This document shows, one piece after another, positions 1 through 14,400 of a stretch of 64,000 bases of DNA; within the stretch, counting starts at the first letter, position 1; the number at the start of each line of letters is the position of its first letter. The position numbers and the translations under genes were made by a program. The stretch is from Pratylenchus scribneri. Lineage: Eukaryota > Nematoda > Chromadorea > Rhabditida > Pratylenchidae. Below the pieces are notes generated by a model. It was not told where the DNA came from, ran no database searches, and saw only the letters and a list, made by a program, of their open reading frames with translations. Where the stretch lies: the NCBI GenBank assembly GCA_030063045.1, contig JAQSEB010000117.1:124001-188000 (forward strand), given 5' to 3'.

Positions 1-3000
1 TTTTCTTGTATTTTAACCTATTTTGAATATTACTTTTAAATGCCATTTTTATTCAATTTTTATCCTCCACTTCTAAAAAAATTTTTATTTTTAATTCTTG
101 ATGTGAAAAAACCCCCAAATTTGCCTTCCTTTTCTACCATACCCCCCCCCCCCCCCATTTTCTCCAACACCACCTGCTAACATCAATTTTCCATTCTTGC
201 CTTTGCCACCTCAAATCCCCCAAAATCTCGCAACAACAGCCCATTTGAGGTCACACCACCTATCCATCCAATATCATTCACGGTATTCGATGGCATCATT
301 CCAATTAAGTGAATTCACCCTCAATTCCCTTTCCTCCAAATCCAATCCAATCAGCCAAAAATATCGTTCATCTTCTTTCCATTTTCCCCTTCTCAATTGT
401 GACAGATGGCGCCGATTCCCCTCCTCCAAATTCACCTCCAAAATGGTTGGAAGGGCCTTCTGGCCTGTCCCTAATCCAATAAAACTATTTATCTCCCTCA
501 TTTTGGTGCCTTCTTCCTGTCCCACATTTTCCCTTCCACCTCCTTCCATAAATGTGCCTACCGCGACCGCGCGCCCATTTTGTTTGCCATTTAGCCTTGT
601 GCAAAATCCCCCGGCGCAGTGTCCAGAAGAATGATGGGGCAAAGGAGAATTTGGAGGATGGATTATTTTGGGTGAAATTGCGGACAGTGGCAGGCCAAAA
701 TGGGGATAAAAGATGGAAAAGATATTGGATTGGACCCAATCCCATCCATTTTGTCATTTCTTCTTAAACAATCGTTCTGGCCCATTTTTAGTGTTTTGAA
801 CCATTATATCCATTCAAATTGCCTAATTTATATTTTTAAGTCATTCTTGAGTCATTCTTGGGTTGAAAAACAATGGAATGGCACAGAGTAGTGGATGTGG
901 CAAATTTGAGGACAAAATGAAGTGCGAAAATGCACTCTTTTCACCATGCTTTTCATTGTTTTGAAAGAATGAACCCTGGGTCAAATATGATTTCAAACAA
1001 TCTATTATAAAGCAGCTTTTTACTGCATTTTCTGCTTATTAGGAGAGTAGCCTAAATTTGGATTAAGATACATTTTAATCAAGAATTTTGTTAAACATCC
1101 ATCAAATATAATCCAATGGTCAAAGGTGTTTTGCCCATAAATGCGCGAATAATTCCCTTTTATTCATTCACCTTCAATTGACCCAAAATTAAAGGCGTGC
1201 GCCCTCTTTTAATCCGCCGAATATTTTTTATTGGCCTATTCGGCCGTAATTGAGACACCACACCGCACATCTGTGCTGGCCATTTTGTGAAGGGCCAAAA
1301 GGGAACGGTCAAAAGTGCAAAAAGGCAAAATGGAAAGGAGGTCGTCGAGATGGAAATAAAGGGGGAAATTGGGGGAAAGATAGGCGGCGAGATAAGGGGT
1401 AAAATGCGCGAGGAGGAATATATTTATGCTGGGTGATGGACTGGAAAATGAAGACATTTGGGGGCAAGAGGGTGCCCTCCTGTCCTGACCGGTCAATCCA
1501 ATTGAAAGAAGGCCAATTGAGGTCGGCATTAAGTGCCAAGGAGCGGATTTTGGGTTATGGAGGATTTGCATAAATTTGCATTTCTTTAGTCCATGTGCCC
1601 TTTTCCCTCCTTTTTCATTTACCCGCCTTTTTGCAAGGATTTTTGAAGAACAAAAAAGCCCCAATAAAGATAATCCCTGTCCCCTACGGGTGTTCCACCT
1701 CTTTTCTATTATTAGAGCCTTCTTTGGCGTGCATTTTGGGTCGAAATTGAAGATGGCCCCTTACCCCCCCCCCCCCCCCCCCTAAATCCTTCGCCCAGGA
1801 CGTCGAGAATGCCTTTTAGCGCGCCTTTCTTCACATTTTAACTTTTGCCGCCTTTTGACGAAAGACAAAAGAATGTGCCATGTGTTGAGGTGAGATTTGG
1901 AGGGGGATGATCCGTTGGAAGGCACATAAAATTGATGAAAAGAAAATGTAGAAGGGGAAAAGGGGCCATAAGGATGGGCACATTTGCATGCGACCATTGC
2001 CTTTTTTGTTGCTTCTTTGTTCTTTCTAATCCGTTTTGGCGGAATCCGCGCAAATGGATCAAATAAATGGAAATATGACAGAAAGAATTAATGCGAGAAA
2101 ACAATGTGATATTAGTAGTATTAAAAAAGAACTGAAAGAATGAATTAAAACTTTACGGAGAAATTAGCCAAATTTGAATATTTCATTTGAAAATTTAACA
2201 AAATTACTAATTCTTGGCATAAAAATGGTTCAAATCTTTTGTGACTTCACCAACTACAATAATTTCTTTATAAAATTCTGTGCAAATTTCTGAGACAGAT
2301 TCTTATTTATAATATAAAGAATTTCCAACATTTCCCCTCTGTGATTGCCTTCCTTATTCCTCCAATCATGAAAAAAGTGGGCGGTCCTTCAACTGTGCCA
2401 AAGCCGAAAGTCATTGGCATATCGGCCGGCGAGGTGGAATCTTCCATTTGAAGAAAAGGAGGCGGAGCCAATCTGCCGAAAAGCCTGGGCAGATGTCATC
2501 TCATTCATCCAATTCCCTGGATCCATTCTTTCAATTTCCAAGGCATTTTAGTTCTCCATGAAAGGGCATTTTGCCTAAATTTAAGCAAAAGTAAATTGCC
2601 AAATTGGCCTTTTATTTAGCACGGCATTTTCTCCTATTCTAGCCTCTAACCAAGTCACATTTACTTTTGAATTGCTTCACGGCATAAAATCCTTTAAATT
2701 TAATCCTTTCAAATGCCGCCATTTTGTTACCGCATTTTCCTTAGTATATTCTCCTGTAACTCCGGATGAGCATTTCCTTCTCCCTCCCTCGATTCTTCTT
2801 CCTTTTGGCCAATCTGAATTGGCTAATTGTCTCATGGCATTAGCACGCCATTTCCGCCTTTTTCTTTGCCAATTTCGTTGCGATTGTTCCTTCAAATGGA
2901 GGAGGAATTTGGTAGAATTGCCCAAAATTGGTGGAATTGGTCAAGTCAAAAATATTTCCTTTCTTCCACTTCCGAATCCCTTTTCAACCTTTTTTCACAT

Positions 3001-3889
3001 TTTCCACCGGCATTGCGGCCATTCTGTAGGCACGCTATCCATTTCCGGAGGCATTCTTCTTCAAAATTTTCCTTCCATCAAAAAACGGTATCTCAGGGAA
3101 GAGTTTAAATTCACAATTGGAACAATTCTCGAGAAGAACTTGATTCCAAATCCCACTATTCTCGTAGAATGTTATTGCCCATTTCCCATCCAAATGTTTC
3201 ACTTTCGTTGATTCCATTCAAATGAATATTCCTGCAAATATAATCCTCCTCCTCCCATTTTGCCCCATCTATTTGCGCCCAGCTGGCTGATGAGATTTGT
3301 GACAACGCGGGGAAATGAATTTGGTGATGGGGGAAATGACCGGTCGTGCGCAGGTTTTCACCCCCAAAATCCAGCATAGAGGCAGAAGAAGATCCTCTGC
3401 CCTTTCTCGGATTGATGGGATTTGTGTTGGAAGCAAGCCTCCTTTCCTAATTCCCCTCGGGGCACTCATCAATGAAAATTTGAATGTGAAAGGAAGAATT
3501 GGAAAGGGAAAAGGGTGGATGGGGGCATCTTCGTTTGTGCCAGCAGGGGTGAACCTGCGCACCGCGTTGTTATCCCCTTTTTGGGTGAAGGAGGCGGCTG
3601 ACTGAAACAAAACAGGCGGCAATGAATGTGATTTTGGGTGGTGGTTTTGGGGTGCCTTCCAGCAGGTTCAATCACAAAATGCATTCTCCCGCAAATTTAT
3701 GTCCAGCTGCCTCTGCCACCAACTTTCACCCTTTCTTCGCGCCCAACAAATTCCACATAAACCACAAAATGATGAGGCATTTTCTTTTCACCTTTCCCTT
3801 CCAATTCATGGTCCAAAAGAGAATATTTTCACTTTTGTTTTATTTCATTTATATTTTTAATTCAAGCCAATATTTTCATTCAAATGCCT

Positions 3890-4170
3890 CGATTTAAGCT
3901 TTTCACTTTCTCCTTTTATTCTCATCTCCTTTTGTGTGGCTTCTTCCTAAAAAAGTGAAGATGAACCGGTGCGCATGAATGAAGGAGAAGATGGGTCGAG
4001 AAAAGATCTCAATGCCCTTTCAAAAAAGGCATTCCGCCTTTCCCTTTCATTATTTAAGTTTTGCGCTTCTTCTTTCCTTCTTTTCATTTATTAAAAGAAG
4101 ATGAACCGGTGTGCGCAAGGCATTCAAAGAAGCAATTTGTTGGGGAAGATGGGATTTGCAGGAGCATGGA
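3890..4170. repeat. diverged tandem duplication, about 140 bp unit
   Basis: The 15-mer GAAGATGAACCGGTG is present at 3957-3971 and again at 4097-4111, exactly 140 bp apart. It is flanked in both copies by similar pyrimidine-rich sequence following a TTTAAG. This looks like an old tandem duplication in the zag-1 upstream region. Confidence 0.5.
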
Positions 4171-5899
4171 ACATGTTTTCCCCTTCCCCACATAAATATA
4201 ATTTTGAATGCGAGAATTGTTCTTCTTCTTCATATTCATGCGCCTTTTTTCAATGAATGAAACCAGCTGCTGAATGGAATTGGATTTGGGGATGGACATC
4301 TTCCAAAAGGGCAAGGGGCATAATAATGGTCGAAAGGGAAACATCTTCATTCATTCATTCAACCACCTTACTTAGCCCATCATATTGCCCTTCCTTTATA
4401 TCGAGATTTTTGTTTATATTTGCCCAAAATATGCCTGAATGTCCGCAACTTATTTACCTAATTATGCCATTTCTAAAGAAAATATTTATGCCCTTCACTT
4501 TTAAACCGCAAATTGACTGAAAATTCACCTTCCAATCTTAATTTGATAGCATTAAATGTAACCATGATTATGGAATTTTTGATGATTAAATGAATGGAAA
4601 ACATTTTAATTTGGCTTTCATATTCCTTTTCTCTCATTGGCATATTTCCCCTTCCCTTCCTTGTCCATCTCGAATAAACAAGAAAAGCTTCACATTCACA
4701 CCTCACACTTTCTCCCTTTTTTCTACCCAAAATAGGGAGGCGAGAATTAATTCAATTTTGTGAAGGCACCTTCTCCTCCTCTCCCTCTTTCTAGAATTGC
4801 CTCAAAGGTAAAAATATGGCAAAAAGGCTCTTTCAAAGAAGCTTCCTTTTGGCCAAAATTTTGGAGCCACAAAATGGAAAGAATGTTAAATGAATTTGTT
4901 TTTCACTGGCTGAGCCCCAACCCCCAATATATCCCCATCCATTTATAATTTTACAATTACATTGGACCATATCATTTACCTAATAATTCTATATATATTA
5001 CTTTTTACTATCAGAAAATGTGAATTTAATTTCCCTATCGGTTATATCAATTCATCCCAAAATAGGTTATTTGTGAAGGTGGCAAAATCCTCAAAATGCC
5101 CCCTAGGGGCTATTGGCAAAGATGGACATTTGGGCGAAGGCCCCATCCGAAGAATTGGCCACAGGAGGCATATTTAGGGCACCCCTCTCCTCAGCTTGGC
5201 CAAAAGGTGCCATCCTCTCCTCCTCGGCCCATACCTCGGTCCAATAGTTTCTTCCTGGCTGGCACACCAATCAATCTTGGCTGGGGCCAATGGAACTAAC
5301 GAGCCAGCAGCCAATTCCTTTTGGTGGCCAACTTGCTTTTTATGATGTTGAAAAAGCACCGCGGTATACTTCAGGCAGGGATGCGCCTCCCCCGAGGGGA
5401 TAACTATTGGCATTTGAATTGTCCATCGGAGGCACATTTTTGGGCCTCGCAATGGCCCATTTATCTATTCCCCGGTTGAAGGTGTAAGTCCAATTCCCTA
5501 GCTTTAGGCCATTATTCCTCAACAAACCAATCATCCCTTCCTTTCATTTGGCCTAAAAAAGTTGGTTGTAAACAAAAAAAGTGGCCAAAATGCACCTCGT
5601 TTAATATCCGGTTGGACAAATGTTCTGATTTTCACTTTGATGACCATTCTAAGGCCACTTTTCTTCAATTAGGTTCCAAATTGACAAATGCACAATTTAC
5701 TCAATCCCATTTTGGGTAATTAATCATTCCGACTGGTAAAAGAGGCTTTAAAATGCAATTTTCTATTGAAAGTGAAATCGCCAAAAGAATTTTTGAATAT
5801 ACAGCAAATTCCCTACAAATATTTACAATTTCATAAACGACCGTATTTCATTACAATTTTGTTTTTTTTGTTTATCAATTCAACTCATCAAATTGTCTG

Positions 5900-6039
5900 C
5901 ACCTGCTTTCCCTCACAAACGAGTTCCACCTGTTTCATTCCCAATTGAGCCAAATGGCCAAAACTATTGGCTCCTCCTTCTCCCCTGAGTGAGGGGTGAG
6001 CCAATTCCCGCCCCCAATGCTCAAAATGAGTTCCACCTG
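5900..6039. promoter_or_regulatory. CACCTG E-box cluster, candidate ZAG-1/ZEB sites
   Basis: CACCTG occurs at 5900-5905, 5927-5932 and 6034-6039. The last two sit inside an identical 13-mer, GAGTTCCACCTGT, 107 bp apart. CACCTG is the known ZEB/ZAG-1 target, and C. elegans zag-1 is reported to repress its own promoter through such sites. Here the cluster lies about 2.4 kb upstream of the zag-1 start codon. Binding is inferred. Confidence 0.45.
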
Positions 6040-8406
6040 TGCTTTTCCCAACACACCAACAATTCTCGCCCCGGTGTGCCCTCGGTGGCCATTGGCTGCT
6101 GACTCTTGGCTATCCTTCCCTCCCCATTTATTCCATTCCCCTCCTTCCTCCCATTTATTGCCTTCCAATCGGAGGAGGCAACACCATTCCCAGCTTCTGG
6201 CTGGTCCTTTTGGCCACCGGTGGTAGTCCTAAATTGTGTAGGGAAGGGTCCATTGCCGCCACCAGGCACAAATACACCGCCGCCCACTATTCGCAAACAA
6301 AAAGAGGCCGAAAAGGGTCGAGAAGGTTGAGGAGGACGAATGTGAATGCGAGGCAAAGGCGGGCAATGTCCCCACCGGGGCCCAGAAGGGGGATTTATTG
6401 GTTCCCGGCTGCCTCCTGAGTCCCATTTCTTCCCTTTTGGGACCTTTCGCTCCTTCCTATGGGCGTCTTCCTGTGTGCCTTTGACTGGTTGTGAATGTGA
6501 GGTGAGCCTTCCCCTCACATCGGTGGCCCTTTTATGAGCCCCCGACCGGCTGGCATTGGCCAAAGGGGCACATCGCTAACGAGCGAAAGTCGACCCTGCC
6601 CTGCTGGCCTCCTTGGACAGCGAATGGCCGGAAAGTCCTGTGGAGGATGAATGGATGGATGGACGAGGTAAAAAGTCAGAAAGGGTCGCGGAATGAGGCT
6701 AGGGCCAATTTTCTTCCCATTCATTATATTCAACCCTGGGCCATATAACCAAATGTGGGCATAAATTATCATCGTTAAATGTGCATATGGTTCATTTTAA
6801 ACGAACAAATTCTTATGATTAACCGGCAGAAATCGAAAATTCAATAGCTTTAATCCCGCGAAATCCTCGCCTAAATCCCTAAAATCAAAATGTTCAATTC
6901 TCACATAAACACTTCAATATGTGTTGACCAACCAATACCAAAAGTCTCGAACGATGTGAGCGAAATAAAATAGCGACCGGTGCCAAAAGGAAGGTTGGAC
7001 TCCTCTTCAAAGATGCCCACTGCTCATTCCTGTCCTTGGCCCATCCCTTCACATTCCCACTTTTGCCTTTGGCACCGGCGCATCCGCCACTACGGCGCCG
7101 TATTTAATGAGAATCCAGGAGAGCAGCGGTGACTGGCAGCGATGCATTCCCGTGTTGGCCCATTGGCCTTACTCATCAATGTTGGAAGCTGCTGCCCTGG
7201 GGCGAAGCTCAATTTGAGTGCCCCTTCAATTTCCCACTTCTTTGGCATTGGCACACCGGCAATGTAAATTAAAGGAATGGAAATTTCTGGGAGAAAACCT
7301 AGTGAACCGATGAAAAAGGTGGCTGGAATAAAATGAGGTGAATGCAATGCCAAAAAAGGGAAAAAGAAGCTCTTCTTCACAGCAATTGGCCTATTTTTGG
7401 TTTTTCCTCACTTTTTCAATCCATTTTAAGCCATTTATTTTTGATCATTCATTTTGCTCCATTTTTACAATTTGAATATCATCCAATTCTTCCCATTGTT
7501 CTCATTCACATTTTGCCACCATTTATTTCCCTAATGTTTATTGGCCACAATTTGCTTATTTTCTCCCTCCTCTAAATTTGACTCCCCTGAAAATTGCGCA
7601 ACAACCCAAAATCAAGAAGGCAGGATGACCCCTCAAGATTCCCCTCTTCCCTTCCCTTGGCCATAAATGTCCATTGCCATTGTTGCGGAAATCCGATCCA
7701 ATTCGTATTCTTCCCACAATCAAATCCCAATTTGCAATCCTCTCACCCAAATCCATGTCCCTTATTCGACCGGGCATCTGCTCACCAACAGAAGGGAGTT
7801 CAAGTGGGATGTTCTCCTCAATAATAAACATCGCCAATTTGTTGTCCATGCATATCCAATAATGGAATATACGACCAAAAAAACCATAATCGGATTCCAT
7901 TTTTTATTGTCCATTCGATCCTTTCAAGGGGAAATTAAGGTACTAAATATTATAAAATTGGAAACAAGGATTACTTCTGGGAATTTTTGGATTGGATTTT
8001 GGATAATTTTTTGCAAATTAATAGGACATTTTTAACATGAGTGGATTAGATTAAATTTGGCCCAATTCAAAATTATTGGCCAAGTCCCAGTTTCTCTTTT
8101 GCTTGTTAATTTGCGTTCCAAATCGTCAAATAAACCAAATAAACACATAATAAGTAATAAGTATTCCCTCTCCCTTCACAAAATGATTGTTTGTTTACCT
8201 TTTGGCTACCATAATCCAATGTTCCTTTGGGGCATTTTGCGCGATGACATTTGCCTTTTTTCCTTTTTCGTCGAATAATTTTTCAATAATTTTATTTAAT
8301 TACCAAATAAATTTTTATTAATTTTTTCAATTTTTAGCTTGCCAATAAAAAATTCACACAATAAATTTGCCATCCTTCTATTTTTTGCTCCAAAAAATTG
8401 TTTTGA

Positions 8407-11400
8407 ATGGCGGCCATTTCCGCTTCCTCAATTTCATTCCCATCTCAACAAATTGGTGGCCAAATTGCCGTTGATAATCAGGCCAAATCACCAGCAGAGG
8501 AGAATGCCCAATTTCCGATTGAATGCCCGCAGCCGGAACGAAAATTCAAATGCCCTGATTGTGCAAAGGCGTTCAAGTGAGTTAAATTAATAATTTAACT
8601 AGGATATTATTTTTACCCAAAAATTATCCAAAAATCCAATTTAATAAATTCAATTTCTTCCGTTCAGATTCAAGCATCACCTGAAGGAGCATCTGCGCAT
8701 TCATTCGGGCGAAAAGCCCTTCGAGGTAGGTTCTTTTGTTTCTTCTTCAAAACATTTTGGGCTTGTTTTGCCGGCCATTTGGATTGTTCCTTGGCCTCTT
8801 GCCCTTTGTGAGGAAATCCAATTAAGGGCTAGGCCAAAGAAGGGGATAAGGCCGACCTTGGAAAGCTTTTGGATGTTCCCAGGGAGAACTGGAGGGATGA
8901 AAAGGGACACTTGACCCAAATTGATACTAGGGCCAAAAATGTGCGCCTCAACCTGACTGAGATGGGGATATACAAATTAGTGATGGCCAAGGCCAACATT
9001 TTGAGGTGCTCTCAACGGCAATTTTCAAAGCTTTAATCCGAAATTGAATCATTTGAATAAATTTTATATCCCTCGGAGCTTTCTTTGTTCATAATTACAT
9101 TTTCCAATTTTTTTTTCCGCCCTTTTATAATCCAAAATGTTTTTTTTATAAAATGAATTCCTTTTCTTCACAAATATTTCCCCCTCTCTCAAAAATGTTT
9201 CTTGATCATTTTTAAGGTGGATCCGGACATTTCATTTCTAGTTGAATATTCCTTTTTCTTTTTAAACGATTAGAGCCCAGCAGAAGGTCTACAAAAATTT
9301 AGGATTAAGAAATCCGTGGGCAATGGATTAGGCAACATTTTTTGAATACCCCTTTTCCGATGATATTATATTTTTGCCGAAAATTTGCTTCTGGCGTTCG
9401 CAAAACACTTTATCAACAAAAAATGGAGGAAAATCCTTGGATTAAGTAAGTATTTCTTCATCAAATTGCAAAGAAAAATATTTACCAAAATAATTCTTAT
9501 TGGCAAAAAATAAGGTTGGTCATCTTCCAAATTTTCTCCTTTTCTTCTAAATATTCCTCCAATCGAATTCACATTCATCCAATGGAGAATTTTGGCCACC
9601 AAATCAGCTGCAATTTTCCCTTCCCAAGGGAGTCAATTTCTGCTGGTTGAGAATGGAGCACCTTCAAAATGGGGAGGGGAATTGTTGGGGCCTTCTTCTA
9701 TTCAAAATTGTCTAAAAGAGCAGCCAATACAATGAATGTTTTCATAGCAATATTAAATACAATAAATGTTTTTAAACAAGAGAAAAATAGGATGTCCTTT
9801 TTGGTAAAGCCAAGGCACATTGTCTGTCCAGAAAAGTTTCTCCCAAAAAGGTGAACTAGCCTCATTGGCCCTCAAAATTCTCATCCAATTTGGCCTACAT
9901 ATATTTTCCCTCAAACTCGTCCCATATTTCCCATTCATTCATTTTCCATTTGTGGGAGGAAGGCTCTTCGACTAATTCATTCTCGCCTTCCTCTTTCCCT
10001 GTAGGGGAAGCAGCTGCGCCAAGCACACGGCATGGCCCCTTCTAATGGCACACAAAATAAATTGGATTAATCTGCCTTAGAAGGGGTAGGGGGAGGGACT
10101 ATTGCGGCTGCCATCCCCAATGCCAATGCCAACCTTTCCTCCCTTCCTTCCCAGTCTTCCCACCGGCCTTCCCCTAAAGAGGTGGTTGGTCCATCCATTC
10201 TCTCTTTTTACATTGTATTGGCCATTCTCTCACACAGCCAAATCCATTCATTCATTCAATTCTTTCCAACCTTTCTCACCCACAAATCCCTTTCCCATTG
10301 CGTTTTGTCCCATCATTTTCATAGCAGCAGAGGCCAAATAGACTCCAATGTGGGAGGCGGCCAAATCCTCCCCCCCCCACCCTCCATCCCATTATTTCTC
10401 CCAATTGAATACGCCCCCTTCCTCCCCCCCCCCACCTCACATCGCTTTATTGTACCAATGATGGTGATGGACCACATCGGGCGCAGGGAAGGAGGCCGCG
10501 TCCCCCAAAGGGCCAATGCCTCTTTCAATCCATCCACTTTCCTCAATTTCCACCTTTTGTTTAGACCTCCCAGGGATATTGCCCCATTTCCTTGGCATTA
10601 GCCCACTTTCCAGCCAAAACAATCTCCGACGACCATCATAAGAGCTAATCCTTCGCTGCTGCTGGCCAAAAGCGCGATTTGAGAAGAATTGGGAAATTTG
10701 ATATTAGAGCATCGATAAATGCGCATTTTTAAACCAAACCATTCATTGGATTAGGACTTAGGAATAAAAAATGCCAATTTCATTTTGAATTTGAAATAAG
10801 GCGAAGGTTAAATCACTTGGAAGAATTGGCCCAATTTTAATCAAAAAACTTTTAAATTTTTTTGGATAAAAAAAACTATAAAACTCCATTCCTTCTATAA
10901 AACATATAATAAGTATACGGTAGGCAATATGCATGCGCATTGCCCAATGAAGGCAAAATTGTTTGCTGATTGGTCCCTCCTTTTCCTTTTGGTTACCTGG
11001 GGCAACATCAGCTGAAGGGACTCTCGGCCGCCTCCTTCCCTCCCTCATCTAAAAAAAATATACGGTCATCCTATTGGGATGTAATAGAGGAAATTTAAGG
11101 GTTGAAGATTAAGTTTTTTTTCAAATTATTATATTAAATATTAAAAAAATAAGTGGGCTCCTCCAAAACTTTAGCCTATTATTTTGGTGTATTTTATTTC
11201 TAATTTTTAAAGTTTCCTCTTCATTTTTGATTTTACTTTTCTCTAATTAAAGAGAATTTTTCTCTCCTAAAATCCCACCTAACATTTTCATTAATTTCTC
11301 TTCCAATTTGCATTAATTTTGTAAGTAGAACCTCCTTCCAAAACGGAAATGAGCGTTGGCACACGCAAAGTTGGGGAATGAATTCCAAATTTGAACCTCA

Positions 11401-14400
11401 TTCCATATTAATTATTTCACCTTTCACTAATGATTGAAGATCCTTGGCCAAGCCACCTTTCCTTATTATTCCCATATTTTTGCCAGTTACCGGAAACACG
11501 GTACACGCAAATTTTGGAGAATTCCAAATGACAGGATGAGGGTTGGGTCATACCTTTTCCCAGGAATTGTGGACTTAATTTGATAGACGAATGAATTGGC
11601 CGCATAGAAAGATGGATGGATGGATTAATTTTTCACATAATTTTTGAGTATTAAAATAAAAGTACAAAATAAATATGAATAGAAAAGCATCATATTTTCC
11701 ATTAAATTTGCCTATTTAAATTATTTATTAATTTCCAATTAATATTTTTCAGTGTCGCCATTGTCTGAAACGATTCTCCCATTCCGGCTCCTATTCCTCG
11801 CATATGAGCTCCAAAAAGTGCCATCAACAACAACAAATGGCGGCAGCCGCCGCTGCTGCTGCCGCCCAACAAAATAATTCGAATTTGATGCCATCGGCCA
11901 GTCAATCGCCACCAGATGGGCAACAAAGCCAATCGGGAGGTCAAACACCCGATTCCGGCAACATTTTTGCCAATACCAATTCCATCGCAAATTCCTTCGC
12001 CTCACATTGCCCATCGTCTTTGGGGCCTTTTGGTCAACAAATTCAGCAACAACAATGCGGCGGTGGCACATTGTTGGACCAACTTCGACTCTATTATCAG
12101 CAACAATTGCACCAGCAACAACAAAATGCGGCGGCTGCAGCTTTGTTTGCCACTGCGGCAACAAATATTGGAAATACAATGCCAAATATTTGGGTAAATT
12201 CTTTTATTTAGGGAAATGGAATTTATATTTGTTTTAATAATTCACATTTTCTCCAGCAATCGCCTCATTCTCCATTCACCTCCACTTCGCCATCATTGTT
12301 CGCCACCAATTCTTTGTATGCAAATTTTTTGCAAGCTGCATTTTCGGCAGCAGCTGCCACCGGAATGACAGCAAAATCACCGACCAAAAGTGAAGAAGAA
12401 AGTCAGGGAGGAGGAAATGCCATCGGACAACAGCAGGAAAAACCGATGGGCAATAAATTGACAGAAATGATGGAATTTTGGCAAAATGCTGCCAGCCAAC
12501 AAGCACAACAACCATCAATTGGTTCACAACAATCTGCGGCGCAACAGGCATTTAGGTGAGTTCAATGAAAATTTATTTTTACTCAAGTTGGCGCCGATTT
12601 AGAAATCAGAAATACAATTAGTTCCTTGATTTTGATTTTGACTGATATAGTGCCTAAAAATATGTCTTCAGTTTTAAGACAAGACTAGGGAGTAGGGATT
12701 AAGCATCTTGGCACAATTAAGCTTATGGCTATTTTCCCTTTTTTAACTATTATGCTTTGAGGTGTTTTGAATGAACTTTTTTAAATATTTTTTTTCCATT
12801 TCTTTTTTAGAACATTGCTTCTCCAATATCAACAACAACAAACACAACAATGGCTACAGAATGGAGGAGGATTGACACCAAAACAACAAAATAATCAGCC
12901 AAAAATCATCAAAAATGAAAAGGTCGAAGAAGAAAAAAAGTGTCAAAAATCAGAGGAAAGGAATGGAAAAAGAAAGCCTCCTTCGATGGCATCAAAAATA
13001 TTGAATTTATGCAAAAAAGAGGCGGAAGAAGGTGAGCCAGAAGATTCTGCCGCCCAATTAGAATCAGCCGAAGAAAATTGTGCCAGTGGGCAATTGAAAG
13101 AAGAGGCCAAAGATTCAACAAATTTGGATGGCCAAACAACCGGTTATTTGGATGAATGGCGTCCATCGGCCGCCGGCTCTGCCCTCCGTTCCCGTTCATT
13201 CCTCTCTGATCAACAATTAAAAGTTTTGGCCGATCAATTCCGCCGAAATCCATTGCCAAGCAAATATGAACTCTCTGCATTGGCCGAACGCATTGGAGTG
13301 AACAAAAGGGTGGTGCAAGTGTGGTTCCAGAATATGCGGGCAAAGGTGGGTTGAAATTGGGAACAATGGCATTGATGGGATTCGTAGATTTGAAAAATAA
13401 AACGAATGGAATTTGGATTTACTTATTAGTCGTATCGATTTGACATCTAATAACATCTATTAAATCTGATTAGCCCAATAGGATAGTCAAACTCCCATCT
13501 AGAATACAGTAGGATAGGCATAAGTGTCAGTAATTTGAAATACTCATCAAAATGAAAGGATAGATGGATGTGGATGTCGATGTCATTTTTGGTATTAAAG
13601 TAGCGATGGATTTGGAAGGCACTTTTAGCTATATTTAATTAATTCTTTATTCAACAATTTTGCCAAAAAGCATTCTGAAATATATAAATCTTTCGCAATT
13701 AAGGCTAAACGTGCCAATCGCCTCAGCGCAATCAGCGATCGACTCAGTCGGAATGCAATGCGTGCTGCTCAACAAAAACATCAAGAAAAAAGTGGGAAAC
13801 ATGAGGAAAAATTGCCTTCAAATCCTTCAAATGAGGCAGAGTTGGTGGATGAAGCGATAAAACCATTGGCTCCTTTGGATCCGGCATTATTGCAAACATT
13901 GATGAATAATGTGTTCTCAATTCAAAATGAAGGGCGAGAACAAAAGAAGGAAGAAATGGAAGGCAAAATAGATTCAAAAAATGATGATGGAAATTCCGTA
14001 AATTGGCAACAAATTGAGGTGAATTATATATAAAATTATTGAAATATTTAAATGTTTTGAAGGGAAATGTCAAAAATTGGATATTATATTAATTAATTCT
14101 ACTTAAATTCCTTCATTCCCTTCCATCCATTATAAAATATTCAATGCTGTTAATTTGCATATAATCTATTTAAATTTGATGCGCAATCAATTTCCTCCTG
14201 GTCCATTTCCCCAATTTTGGGCCCGCAGCTGCCTTCGCAAAATGGCTGGAAATAATAATGACCTCCCTCCTCTCTCACGGTAGGGAATCCTTCGGGGAAT
14301 AAAGGTGTCCTTCCCTCAGCAATTGCGCAGTCCCCAATTGGGCGTTGTATAAATCGGTCATTCATCTTCTTTTTTTCTTGTCTATTTTTGGGGTCAAAAT

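Larger units (their letters stand above)
1..8336. other. noncoding region upstream of zag-1
   Basis: No gene can be supported here. Open frames of up to about 180 codons occur on both strands (for example 2672-3211 + and 6021-6563 -), but they overlap one another on opposite strands, lack recognisable domains and do not join into spliced models. The 5.0-7.1 kb part is more GC-rich than its surroundings. C-homopolymers lie at 142-156 and 1764-1782. A cluster of CACCTG E-boxes lies at 5900-6039, and a diverged tandem duplication of about 140 bp lies at 3890-4170. As the stretch directly upstream of a developmental regulator it is a plausible enhancer region; that is inference. Confidence 0.6.

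Noticed and set aside
2672..3211. 179-codon open frame upstream of zag-1
   Set aside because: Begins with a non-ATG codon, has no recognisable domain, and is overlapped by open frames on the other strand.
6021..6563. 180-codon minus frame in GC-richer DNA
   Set aside because: Several frames on both strands are open here because of local GC content; the product is Gly/Pro/Arg low complexity with no splice partners.
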